Shown here in pieces: positions 8,123 through 16,370 of a stretch of DNA of 64,000 bases; positions within the stretch are counted from its first letter, which is position 1; each line of letters opens with the position of its first letter. A model generated the notes under the pieces. That model ran no database searches and was not told the origin of the DNA. It saw only the letters and a list, made by a program, of their open reading frames with translations. This stretch comes from Flavobacteriales bacterium (lineage in GTDB: Bacteria > Bacteroidota > Bacteroidia > NS11-12g > UBA9320). A program made the position numbers and the translations under genes. The DNA is taken from NCBI GenBank assembly GCA_020635395.1, contig JACJZV010000003.1, forward strand, positions 186,001 through 250,000, in the 5' to 3' direction.

Positions 8123-9127
8123 TCAATAAAACTTTCTAAATCCAATTATTTGGCGGACTTCTTTAAGTGTTTTCTCGGCACTTTCCCGAGCCTTCTCAGC
8201 TCCTTTTCGTGCCACATTTTGCAACATGGTCTCATCAGATTTTATCTCATCTATTCGCTCCTTAATGGGTTTTACAAATTTCAAAACATCTTCTGATAAT
8301 TGTTTCTTAAAGTCTCCATATCGGATATTGCACGAATTATAAAGCGAATCGAAATGCTCAACAGTCGATTTGTCGCTCACCAAATCCATGATGTCAAACA
8401 GGTTTTGTATTGCTTCCGGTTTGGTTTGATTTTCTTTTTCGGGCCCCGAATCGGTCACGGCACGCATTATTTTTTTTGACGTAATCTTCTCATCATCATC
8501 AAAATAGATGGCATCGGCCTCTCCTCCTCCCCCACTTTTGCTCATTTTCCCGTTGTTTGTAAGTCCGGGCACCTTTACCAATTTACCAGAATAACTAAAT
8601 GCTTCGGGTTCTTTAAAATACGCTGTTTTGTATAGATGATTGAACCGATTTGCAAACTGACGGGTCATTTCCAAATGTTGCAGCTGGTCTTTTCCCACCG
8701 GAACAAAATCAGCATGATGAATCAAAATATCAACCGCCATAAGCACTGGATAGGTTAACAATCCGGCATTTACATTGTCAGGATGCTTTCTTATTTTTTC
8801 TTTGAATGAAGTGGAACGTTGAAGCTCACCAACGTAGGCATTCATGTTCATATAGGTATATAGTTCCGAAATCTGCGGAACATCGCTCTGAATAAAAAGG
8901 GTCGATTTTTCAGGATCCAGACCCATGGCTAAATATTCCACCAAAACTTGTTTCACACTTCCGTGCAAATCCTCGGGTGTTGGATGAGTGGTTAACGAGT
9001 GAATATCTGCAATAAAAAAATAGGCATTATAATTTTCCTGCATGTGCAAAAAGCTCTGCACAGCACCGAAATAATTGCCCAAATGAAGTTTGCCCGTTGG
9101 GCGAATGCCGCTAACTACTGTTTTCAT
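8123..9127 (-). CDS. trpS: Tryptophanyl-tRNA synthetase
   Basis: 334 residues, normal for bacterial TrpRS. Class Ic aminoacyl-tRNA synthetase charging tRNA-Trp. HIGH-like motif 'PTGKLHLGNYFGA' near residue 10, 'HADFVPVGKDQLQHLEMTR' in the Rossmann fold, and KMSKS loop 'NNGKMSKSGGGGEADAIYF' with an extra glycine run, common in this phylum. Start at ATG 9127: the frame extends seven codons further but a TATTTTTG promoter box at 9146-9153 overlaps that extension. Confidence 0.96.
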   Translation of the reverse strand: MKTVVSGIRPTGKLHLGNYFGAVQSFLHMQENYNAYFFIADIHSLTTHPTPEDLHGSVKQVLVEYLAMGLDPEKSTLFIQSDVPQISELYTYMNMNAYVGELQRSTSFKEKIRKHPDNVNAGLLTYPVLMAVDILIHHADFVPVGKDQLQHLEMTRQFANRFNHLYKTAYFKEPEAFSYSGKLVKVPGLTNNGKMSKSGGGGEADAIYFDDDEKITSKKIMRAVTDSGPEKENQTKPEAIQNLFDIMDLVSDKSTVEHFDSLYNSCNIRYGDFKKQLSEDVLKFVKPIKERIDEIKSDETMLQNVARKGAEKARESAEKTLKEVRQIIGFRKFY

Positions 9128-9145
9128 GCGATTTTTTTCGTTCGG

Positions 9146-9174
9146 CAAAAATAAGGTTTAGGTGTAAAGTCAAA
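9146..9174 (-). promoter_or_regulatory. trpS promoter
   Basis: Minus strand TTTG (9171-9174), 17 nt spacer, TATTTTTG (9146-9153), and 18 nt to the trpS ATG. Same box and same 18 nt distance as sucC. Confidence 0.6.
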
Positions 9175-9279
9175 TAATTTGTTGAAAAGTACTCAACTAT
9201 AATAAATCTTAAAGCACCCTGACCTTTGACATCAAAACAAGAAATAAAAGAGCTGCAAATATTTAATCGGGCTTTATAC

Positions 9280-12200
9280 CTATCTCATCAAATGGAAAGT
9301 GCCTGTTCGCTGATAGGAGTTGTTTTCGGAATCGGTAAATGTGACAATGAAGGCATAGACACCCAATGGAGATTCAACTCCTTTGTACGTTCCATCCCAA
9401 CCAATAGCAGGATTTGTGGTTGTAAAAATATGCTCCCCCCACCGATTGTAAATCTTCATTTCAAAATCTTTAACCGCTAAGGTAACAGGTAGGAAGGTTT
9501 CATTAAGTCCGTCTTTATTTGGGCTAAAGGCCGTTGGAACAAACACGTCAGGACTAAAGAAAAAGCATATTTCGTTGCTCCAAGAAACTTTGTTTTGTCC
9601 AGCCAATTCGTAGGCCTTTATTCTAAAGCACTGTCTGTAGTTTTGATTATCAACATCAACCAAAATATCAGCTTGTTCGGCTACGGTATGGCTAAAATAA
9701 AGTGTTTTATCTTCGTTCAAACTTCTATAAAGTTCATATCGCTCCACACCATTATCCCAACCAACGTATGGCGAAAATTGGAGTGTAATTTTGGAGTTTT
9801 TGCTATCCTGAACGCCCTCTAAAAGAATGCTTCTGTGAATTTCGGACAAAATTTTGTTGCCACACATGTCTGTGCTTTCAATTTGATATTCATAAGCAAA
9901 CTCATCCGTGTTTATTGGTTTCTCAAGATAATTTTCAAAATTAGTAGAAACTACCGGAGACCAAAGAATTTCGCTGTTGTATGCTCTTCTCCACACACTG
10001 TAATCAGTAGAAGTTAAATCGTTGGTTACATTTCTCCATTCAATGTGCATTTTATCGTCAGGAAAACCAACACTCACTCTGTCTAAATCGAGTTGTAAAT
10101 TATTAATATATACCGGTAATTTAATGGTATCTCCAACGCATCCATACTCCGAAGTTTCAACAACTGCAACCTCCGCATATCCCTGATTATTAAAATCTAT
10201 GATGATAGAATCTACATTTCCGCCACTGGAGCTACCGCCTGTTACAAACCACTGATAGGTTGAATTTGGGAAACCCATCAATTTGTATTTTATCTGATTA
10301 TTATTCGGAAAACAGACAATTGGCTCTCCTTCAATTAGACCTGCCGTTGGCTTGGGTCTCACTATCATAACCGTGTCTATTGGCTGCCCCGGGCATGAAT
10401 CTTTTGAAAGCTCGGTTACCCTTATACTATACGTTCCGGGCAGAGGCCAAGCCACTTGTATTTGATTGGTTCCTTGACCGACGATGTTTTTATCACTTCC
10501 ATTTATTTCCCAATGATAGGTTGAGCCAACAAAACCATTGACCGAATATGTCTGCAACTGGGTGGTTTGACACATTTCAAAATCGCCATTTATAGTGTTA
10601 GCTGTGGGTATTGGGTTAATTTTAACATTCACATACACGACAGGGCTTATACATTCTCGATTATTCACTTTATCAAAAGCCCACTGCTGAACTCCAATTC
10701 GGCCAAGGCCGAAAGCACCCCAATTTATGGTTATTTTTGAGGTAGAATCTCCGCTGGCCTGTATGCCTCCATTTATCGACCAACGATAAACTGAGCCGCT
10801 TGAATAAATCACATAATATGGAACTCCGGCATCAAACTCGCAAACATTTGTATCGCCAATGGCTTTTGATCCATCCAAATTATAGGTTTTCTTGACCGGA
10901 ATTTGAATTAAATCGCTAACACAACCCCACTTATCAGTCTCTATTAATTTAACAAAACCAAGACCTTCTTCACCCCAAGTTATTTCAATTTTTGCTGAAT
11001 TGTTTCCAGAAACCTGCGTGCCACCAACCACATTCCAATTGTATGTTGAGCCAGAGCCACCTGTTGCTACATAAACAATTTTTTCCGCATTTGGACATAC
11101 CGTAATAGAACCAACCAACCCAGGGTTGGGTTTTCTGACATTCACGTCAAACTCGGCTGTATCACTGCTGCAACCATCGGTATTAGTTTCAATTACAGAA
11201 ATTCGAAAATCACCAAGTTTTGTCCAGTCTGTTGTAAAAGTATTTCCATTTCCGTTTGAATGATTTAACGTGGGGTCGGAAATAAACCAATTATAGGTAG
11301 ATCCGGCATGATTTATAGCCGTATAATTTTTTCCAATTGATCCCAAACAAACGGTATCTTCTCCAGAAATAATAGGTAGTTGCGGCGATTGAACCAAATC
11401 TACATCATAAATCACGGTATCGCCCGGGCAACCAAATTGGCTAATTTCTACCATTTTTATTTGAGCTTTGTTGATTCCGTCAAATCTTAATTTCACAACG
11501 CTCGAATCTTTTCGACCAATAATTTCGCCCTTATTTACAGCCCAAAAAAATGTTCCTTTGCCGGAAGGTACCTCAGCACGATATTCATACTCATAACCCT
11601 CGCCCGTACACACGCGTTTGGGGCCAGTAATTTTGTCAGCCCCTTTAAATTTGTTTACTTTAATTTCAATGTTATAATTCTCGTATTTCGGTGGGCAACC
11701 GTCATCCTGCACAGATAAAGTAACCAAATAGGGTTTATCTCTATATTGTTCGCACGATGGAGTCCAACAAAAATCAGTACTCACTGTTCCAGGAGCGGTT
11801 GATTTGGTCATTTTAGCCAATGGCGGTTTTATGCCATTTTCTCCAGTTAGGATATCGCCGGTGGCAAAAACGGTAACATTTTGAACCGGAGAAACATCAA
11901 AATCCTTACCTGTAACGGTAAAACAGAGCTTATTACCCGCCTCTACTTCAAAGTATTTTCCTCCCGTATTACTCAATTTGGGTTTGCGGTTTGGCGGACA
12001 ATCCAAAACCAATATTTGCATATCAAGCCGAACGGAACTCAGCAAAACTCCGTTTCGATATTCCAATACTTCTATGGCAATAATGTAGCTTCCTGGGGTT
12101 CTGGCCATCAGTGTGGTTAGGCCATTTGAAGGATTAATATTTGTATATCCCGAAACTCCAAAAGGATACGAGGTGCCATAACCGCTTTGGTAATCTACTG

Positions 12201-12897
12201 TAACAATAGGCCAGGGCATGTATTGTGGTGGAGAGGGTGCAGAACCATTCAAATCAGGGCTACCTCCTTGAAAAGGATGAACAAAGCGATATACCAGAGA
12301 ATCTCCGTCAATATCTATAGCTCTATTCAAAAACGAATTCGTGTCGTTGTTACACATATACGGACTTGGCACACCCGAAAAAAAAGGACTGCTGTTTTCT
12401 AATGCAGGATTGGGAATAAAGCAGTAATAGGTTTGCCCCTGATCGGGTCCGTCAGAACCACTGGTTATGTTGTTTTGAATATTTCTGCAACACCTAACAA
12501 AATATACATGATAGCCTTGCGGATAAGGAGCTAAGGTAACAGTTTTTTCATAATACCCCATTTCTATTCGCTTATTGGCATAATAATCACATTGCTCGCT
12601 ACCCGGAGGTTTTACCAATTGCCTTTTTAAAAGTGGAGCTTTAAGCACTTGGTTTCGAGAGCGATCTGTATTATTAAGATAAATACCAATTTCTATCTCA
12701 TCATCAAAATCCACCGAGCTTTGCTCCAAGTCTCTAAACATGGTAAGCGAAATTTTGAACGTCTTGTTATTGTTGGCTTCTGTTCTTAAAAATTGATAAC
12801 TCATATAGCCCCCAATAAGGTGCGTAGCCCTAACAGGAACAGACAAAGTTGCAATGAGCAACAAATTGACGATAATATATCTTAACTTAACTCTCAA
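9280..12897 (-). CDS. Giant secreted protein with Ig/PKD-like repeats and T9SS type B (gliding-motility) C-terminus
   Basis: 1205 residues. Signal peptide to about residue 25 ('LSVPVRA|THLIGG'); the N-terminal ~330 residues are a conserved module seen in Bacteroidota surface proteins ('THLIGGYMSYQ', paired cysteines in 'FVRCCRNIQNN'). Then about seven Ig/PKD-like repeats of 80-90 residues, each with 'STY.W.v.GG' and a single conserved cysteine, and a C-terminal type B sorting domain: 'VFVPTAFSPNKDGLNETF', 'IYNRWGEHIF', 'WDGTYKG', 'GVYAFIVTF'. Likely exposed adhesin or extracellular matrix component. No ATG fits the signal peptide; the start is TTG at 12897, with an in-frame TGA two codons before it. 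Monocistronic. Confidence 0.85.
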   Translation of the reverse strand: MRVKLRYIIVNLLLIATLSVPVRATHLIGGYMSYQFLRTEANNNKTFKISLTMFRDLEQSSVDFDDEIEIGIYLNNTDRSRNQVLKAPLLKRQLVKPPGSEQCDYYANKRIEMGYYEKTVTLAPYPQGYHVYFVRCCRNIQNNITSGSDGPDQGQTYYCFIPNPALENSSPFFSGVPSPYMCNNDTNSFLNRAIDIDGDSLVYRFVHPFQGGSPDLNGSAPSPPQYMPWPIVTVDYQSGYGTSYPFGVSGYTNINPSNGLTTLMARTPGSYIIAIEVLEYRNGVLLSSVRLDMQILVLDCPPNRKPKLSNTGGKYFEVEAGNKLCFTVTGKDFDVSPVQNVTVFATGDILTGENGIKPPLAKMTKSTAPGTVSTDFCWTPSCEQYRDKPYLVTLSVQDDGCPPKYENYNIEIKVNKFKGADKITGPKRVCTGEGYEYEYRAEVPSGKGTFFWAVNKGEIIGRKDSSVVKLRFDGINKAQIKMVEISQFGCPGDTVIYDVDLVQSPQLPIISGEDTVCLGSIGKNYTAINHAGSTYNWFISDPTLNHSNGNGNTFTTDWTKLGDFRISVIETNTDGCSSDTAEFDVNVRKPNPGLVGSITVCPNAEKIVYVATGGSGSTYNWNVVGGTQVSGNNSAKIEITWGEEGLGFVKLIETDKWGCVSDLIQIPVKKTYNLDGSKAIGDTNVCEFDAGVPYYVIYSSGSVYRWSINGGIQASGDSTSKITINWGAFGLGRIGVQQWAFDKVNNRECISPVVYVNVKINPIPTANTINGDFEMCQTTQLQTYSVNGFVGSTYHWEINGSDKNIVGQGTNQIQVAWPLPGTYSIRVTELSKDSCPGQPIDTVMIVRPKPTAGLIEGEPIVCFPNNNQIKYKLMGFPNSTYQWFVTGGSSSGGNVDSIIIDFNNQGYAEVAVVETSEYGCVGDTIKLPVYINNLQLDLDRVSVGFPDDKMHIEWRNVTNDLTSTDYSVWRRAYNSEILWSPVVSTNFENYLEKPINTDEFAYEYQIESTDMCGNKILSEIHRSILLEGVQDSKNSKITLQFSPYVGWDNGVERYELYRSLNEDKTLYFSHTVAEQADILVDVDNQNYRQCFRIKAYELAGQNKVSWSNEICFFFSPDVFVPTAFSPNKDGLNETFLPVTLAVKDFEMKIYNRWGEHIFTTTNPAIGWDGTYKGVESPLGVYAFIVTFTDSENNSYQRTGTFHLMR

Positions 12898-12963
12898 TCT
12901 TCAATCACGGTACAAAGTACAACAAAATTATTCGACTTTGGTGTTTTGCTTTGTCAAAACTTG

Positions 12964-13512
12964 TCAGAAGTATGACGCTAAACTGTATAAACTTGTTGCC
13001 TCAAACTTGGTAATTTTTTGTTCAGATTCTTCCTTTTTTGTTTTGATAAAAATAGACTGCATGCCCAAATTTTGAGCAAACTTCAAATCAGAGATACTAT
13101 CACCAATCATCAAACTTTTTTTAAAATCAATTTCCGGAAAATCTTTTTTGGCCATTAAACCCATGGTATTGTTGGGTTTTCTACAATTATTTTTTACGGT
13201 TTTTAATTGCGGACAATGGTAGATTTTGTCTATTCGACCTCCTGATTTTTCAATGGCATTTTTCATTTTTTGATGAATTTGCTCTAAATCATTTACCGAC
13301 ATTAAACCTTTGCCAATGCCTTGCTGGTTTGTAACAACGATGATTCGGCCAAAAATTTGACTAAAAGCGGCAATTGCTTTTTTGGCTCCATACAAAAATT
13401 TGAACTCGTCAACAGATTTTACGTAATCATCAATCAAACGCTTGTTTATTACCCCATCTCTATCCAAAAAGAGCGTCCAAGTTTTATCTATTTTAAAATT
13501 TAATTTGCTCAA
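12964..13512 (-). CDS. gmhB: D-glycero-D-manno-heptose 1,7-bisphosphate phosphatase-like HAD enzyme
   Basis: 182 residues. HAD phosphatase with nucleophile motif 'LFLDRDGVINK' (residues ~14-24), motif II 'IVVTNQQGIGKG', and 'MIGDSISDLKFAQNLG' as motif IV. The zinc loop that marks GmhB is reduced: 'YHCPQLKTVKNNCRKPNN' keeps two of the usual four ligands (Cys-x-His...Cys-x-Cys). The context, immediately after hddA and hddC, supports the heptose role; histidinol-phosphate phosphatase is the main alternative. No ATG is available; TTG at 13512 overlaps the end of hddC by 20 nt. Last gene of the heptose operon. Confidence 0.8.
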   Translation of the reverse strand: MSKLNFKIDKTWTLFLDRDGVINKRLIDDYVKSVDEFKFLYGAKKAIAAFSQIFGRIIVVTNQQGIGKGLMSVNDLEQIHQKMKNAIEKSGGRIDKIYHCPQLKTVKNNCRKPNNTMGLMAKKDFPEIDFKKSLMIGDSISDLKFAQNLGMQSIFIKTKKEESEQKITKFEATSLYSLASYF

Positions 13513-14197
13513 AATATTGATTTGCTTTTTGATAATCTTCAGGTATTCCTATGTCAATAAAATAGGCCTCCTCGGCATACCCCCCAAAGCCGGATTTGGC
13601 AACTTCCTTTTGCAAAAACTGCTCTTCGAGCGAAAAACTTCCGTTGGGCGTATTTTTTAGAAAAAAATCCTTTTTGAAACAGTAAACTCCGGCGTTGATA
13701 TGCCCCATTTTCAATGTCTCATCTTTTTCCTTGAATTCCGAAATATGATTTTGTTCCAGCTTCACCGTGCCGTATCTTGAAGGGTTTTCCATTTGTTTTA
13801 AAGCAATGGAAACATCAAAATTTTGGCTTTCATGAAACGTACAAAAATCTTTGAGAGAAACATCAAAAAAAGTATCACCGTTCAGCACAAGAATGTTGGG
13901 GGTATCACACTTTTTCATGGCCAATTTAATGCCCCCTCCTGTGCCTAATGGAGTTTCTTCTACCGCATATTCTATGGTTATGTTTTTATATCTTTGACCA
14001 AAATAATCCAAGATTACCTCATATTTATACCCAACGCTCAGTACAACCTTTTGCACGCCATTTTTGCTGAGTTTTTCCAACAAATAGGTAAGAAATGGCC
14101 TTTCTGCCACAATGGCCATTGGCTTTGGCACATCTTTAATAACCGATTGCAAACGAGTGCCTTTACCACCGGCCAATATAACCGCCTCTTGCATCAT
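13493..14197 (-). CDS. hddC: D-glycero-alpha-D-manno-heptose 1-phosphate guanylyltransferase
   Basis: 234 residues. Nucleotidyltransferase that makes GDP-D-glycero-alpha-D-manno-heptose from the sugar 1-phosphate and GTP. Signature 'VILAGGKGTRLQSVIKDVPKPM' region at the N-terminus (pyrophosphorylase loop), 'ETPLGTGGGIKLA', metal-binding 'VLNGDTFFDV', 'HINAGVYCF' and a C-terminal 'FIDIGIPEDYQKA'. The start ATG overlaps the hddA TGA (ATGA), so translation is coupled. Mannose-1-phosphate guanylyltransferase is an alternative from sequence alone; the neighbouring heptose kinase decides the call. Confidence 0.87.
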   Translation of the reverse strand: MMQEAVILAGGKGTRLQSVIKDVPKPMAIVAERPFLTYLLEKLSKNGVQKVVLSVGYKYEVILDYFGQRYKNITIEYAVEETPLGTGGGIKLAMKKCDTPNILVLNGDTFFDVSLKDFCTFHESQNFDVSIALKQMENPSRYGTVKLEQNHISEFKEKDETLKMGHINAGVYCFKKDFFLKNTPNGSFSLEEQFLQKEVAKSGFGGYAEEAYFIDIGIPEDYQKANQYFEQIKF

Positions 14198-15222
14198 TCT
14201 TGGATAGAATAACTGTATAAACCGTTCATTGCAAACTCATACGGGGTGACCCTTCCATCCAACTTTGAAATAGCCTCTATTACATCGTATCGAGTATTTT
14301 CTGGGCAATAAAAGAACATAAAACCGCCACCTCCAGCACCCGAAATTTTGCCTCCATTGGCTCCTGCTCGCATTGCCGTTTCGTACAGTTTTTCTATTTC
14401 AGAATTGCTAATTCCTGTGGCCATTTTCTTTTTACTTTCCCAACCTCGATGCAAAATTTCGCCTATTTTATGCAATTCTCCTCGCAGCAAGGCTTCTTTC
14501 ATTTTTATGCTTTGTTCTTTTACAATCAACGTAGCCTCAATTTGTTCTGTGGCATTTTTATTGACCGCCTTTACCTGTTTTTCAATGATTTCTGCCGATT
14601 CTCTGCTGGTTCCGGTATAAAATAAAACAATGTTATTCTGCAACTCTGCCACATATTTTTGGCGTATTCGGAGCGGGTTAACAATAACCTTGTCATCTTT
14701 ATAAAACTCCATAAAATTAAAACCGCCAAAAGTGGCCGCATATTGGTCTTGTCTTCCACCGGCAAGTTTTAGGTCTAATCGTTCTATTTCATAGGCCAAA
14801 TGTGCAATGTCATATTCTCCCAACGGCAATTTTAACCAATGCGTGAAAGCACCCAAAATGGCCACTACCAAAGTAGAAGACGAGCCCAAACCCGAACCCG
14901 GAGGGGCATCAACATACGTTATTAATTTAAAACCCGAAGGCACTTCGCCGAAATCTTTGACAATTCGGTTATATACTCCTTTTAAAATGTCCAACTTGCC
15001 ATTTATTGGCAAATACTGGTCAAACGAACAAACAAGTTCCTCTTTTCTGTCTTTGGCAATTAACTCTATTTGATTTTGATGAGTGGGGATAATTGTGGCA
15101 TGTGCATAAAGGTTGATGGTTGCATTCAAAATATTTCCACCATAAATGTCGGCAAACGGGCTTACGTCTGTGCCACCACCTGCCAAACCAATACGTAAAG
15201 GAGCTTTGCTTCGAATAATCAT
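14194..15222 (-). CDS. hddA: D-glycero-alpha-D-manno-heptose 7-phosphate kinase (GHMP family)
   Basis: 342 residues. Phosphorylates heptose 7-phosphate at C1 to give the 1,7-bisphosphate. N-terminus 'MIIRSKAPLRIGLAGGGTD' is the standard start of this family; ATP motif 'PPGSGLGSSSTLV' (~106-118); C-terminal GHMP motif 'GGKISGAGGGGFMFF'. First gene of hddA-hddC-gmhB. GmhA (sedoheptulose 7-phosphate isomerase) is not in the window. The promoter box TATTTTTG ends 5 nt before the ATG, so the mRNA is probably leaderless. The product feeds LPS core, S-layer glycan or protein glycosylation. Confidence 0.9.
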   Translation of the reverse strand: MIIRSKAPLRIGLAGGGTDVSPFADIYGGNILNATINLYAHATIIPTHQNQIELIAKDRKEELVCSFDQYLPINGKLDILKGVYNRIVKDFGEVPSGFKLITYVDAPPGSGLGSSSTLVVAILGAFTHWLKLPLGEYDIAHLAYEIERLDLKLAGGRQDQYAATFGGFNFMEFYKDDKVIVNPLRIRQKYVAELQNNIVLFYTGTSRESAEIIEKQVKAVNKNATEQIEATLIVKEQSIKMKEALLRGELHKIGEILHRGWESKKKMATGISNSEIEKLYETAMRAGANGGKISGAGGGGFMFFYCPENTRYDVIEAISKLDGRVTPYEFAMNGLYSYSIQE

Positions 15223-15227
15223 TTCGG

Positions 15228-15235
15228 CAAAAATA
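15228..15235 (-). promoter_or_regulatory. TAnnTTTG box of the heptose operon
   Basis: TATTTTTG on the minus strand followed by CCGAA and then directly the hddA ATG (gap 5 nt). The upstream TTG element is not clear. Placement implies transcription starting at or very near the A of ATG. Confidence 0.5.
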
Positions 15236-15400
15236 GTTTTAATCAGGTTAGAACCATTATTTTAAACACCGCAAATACCCGTCAATCATCATTTTTTTGA
15301 CAAGACGAAGGCCAGTATCGTATAATTGAATCAGGCACATTACACCTCATGCTGTCGTAATATACTTTGAGAATTGTCGTTTTAACCAAAACCCAAGAAA

Positions 15401-16030
15401 ATGAATATAAAAAACATATCCGTGCTGTTTTTCCTATTTTTATTTAGCCAACAATTGTTTGCCCAAGATTCGTCATTTATTAAAGTGCATTTTTTGTATG
15501 GCTCAAAACCTGCCAAAGGGTATGAAAAAGTCGAGTCGAAATGGTTTGGAGGAAAACTGGGTGGACATGTAGGAATAGAGATTGACAGCAACAAAATTCT
15601 TAACTTTTTGCCCTCAGGAAAATTTCACGTTTTTGCCCACTCAAAACAACGACATAGTCGGTTTGCCATTCACAACATAGATAACTTTTACAGTATCATG
15701 GGTGGAGATTCTGACAGTTGCAAATATTTGATTGTGAGCATACCTATTTCAAACAGCCAAAAAGAAGAATTATCAAAAATTAGTGAAAAATATTTGGCCA
15801 AAACACCCTACGATTACGCATTTTTTGGAACAAGATGTGGGGCGGCGGCATACGAAATTTTAGGCCAAATTGACATCGTAAAATCATACAGTCATCGAAA
15901 AAATTATATGAAAATATTTTACCCAAGAAAAATGAGAAAACAACTGATAAAACTGGCTACAAAGCATCATTGGACAACGGAAAACAGGGAAGGCTGCATT
16001 TCAAGAAATTGGGAAAAAGATAGGAAGTAA
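15401..16030 (+). CDS. Secreted protein resembling permuted papain-like (NlpC/P60-LRAT) hydrolases
   Basis: 209 residues; signal peptide ends 'SQQLFAQ|DSS'. Two motifs are arranged as in circularly permuted NlpC/P60 enzymes such as YiiX: a histidine first, 'KLGGHVGIEIDSN' (about residue 53), and a cysteine later, 'YAFFGTRCGAAAYEILG' (about residue 145). That order and spacing suggest a thiol hydrolase acting on amide or ester bonds in the envelope; the function is inferred from motif layout only. The C-terminus is basic. The gene precedes the YLDPGSGS/NoeA/sulfatase trio by 110 nt and is separated from it by a TATATTTG box, so it is probably a separate transcript. Confidence 0.6.
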   Translation: MNIKNISVLFFLFLFSQQLFAQDSSFIKVHFLYGSKPAKGYEKVESKWFGGKLGGHVGIEIDSNKILNFLPSGKFHVFAHSKQRHSRFAIHNIDNFYSIMGGDSDSCKYLIVSIPISNSQKEELSKISEKYLAKTPYDYAFFGTRCGAAAYEILGQIDIVKSYSHRKNYMKIFYPRKMRKQLIKLATKHHWTTENREGCISRNWEKDRK

Positions 16031-16109
16031 AGTTGACATTATTCGGGCTCTTTTCCTTGATTGAAAAGAGGCAGTATTACCCAAAAATTATCGTTTTGTT
16101 AATTAAATC

Positions 16110-16117
16110 TATATTTG
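16110..16117 (+). promoter_or_regulatory. TAnnTTTG box before the three-gene envelope operon
   Basis: TATATTTG followed by CCGCAA, the same downstream tail as at sucC. It lies 25 nt before the GTG start of the small membrane protein gene. Confidence 0.5.
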
Positions 16118-16142
16118 CCGCAACAAAATAGATTAGAAATCA

Positions 16143-16370
16143 GTGAAGTTTAAATACTCTTATTTCACATTTGTTTTGCTATTCTGCATCACAAATTCAG
16201 CTTATGCCTACCTCGATCCGGGCAGTGGCAGTCAAATTTTACAAATGCTTGTTGCCGGATTGATAGGCGGTGCCTATGCCATCAAAATATACTGGCATCG
16301 AATTCTTAATTTTTTTAGAGGAAAATCATCAACCACTGATGACAGCTCGGAAGAAGTAGAAAATGATTAA
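16143..16370 (+). CDS. Small YLDPGSGS-type membrane protein
   Basis: 75 residues. A signal-like or first membrane helix ('YFTFVLLFCITNSAYA'), then 'YLDPGSGSQILQMLVAGLIG', a second helix and 'IKIYWHRILNFF' with a basic then acidic tail. The Y-L-D-P-G-S/T-G-S motif recurs, as I recall, in small proteins encoded next to NoeA-like methyltransferases and sulfatase-fold enzymes; its molecular function is unknown. Start GTG at 16143, 25 nt after a promoter box; no ATG fits. The stop overlaps the next gene by 8 nt, pointing to coupled translation and a shared function. Confidence 0.75.
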   Translation: MKFKYSYFTFVLLFCITNSAYAYLDPGSGSQILQMLVAGLIGGAYAIKIYWHRILNFFRGKSSTTDDSSEEVEND

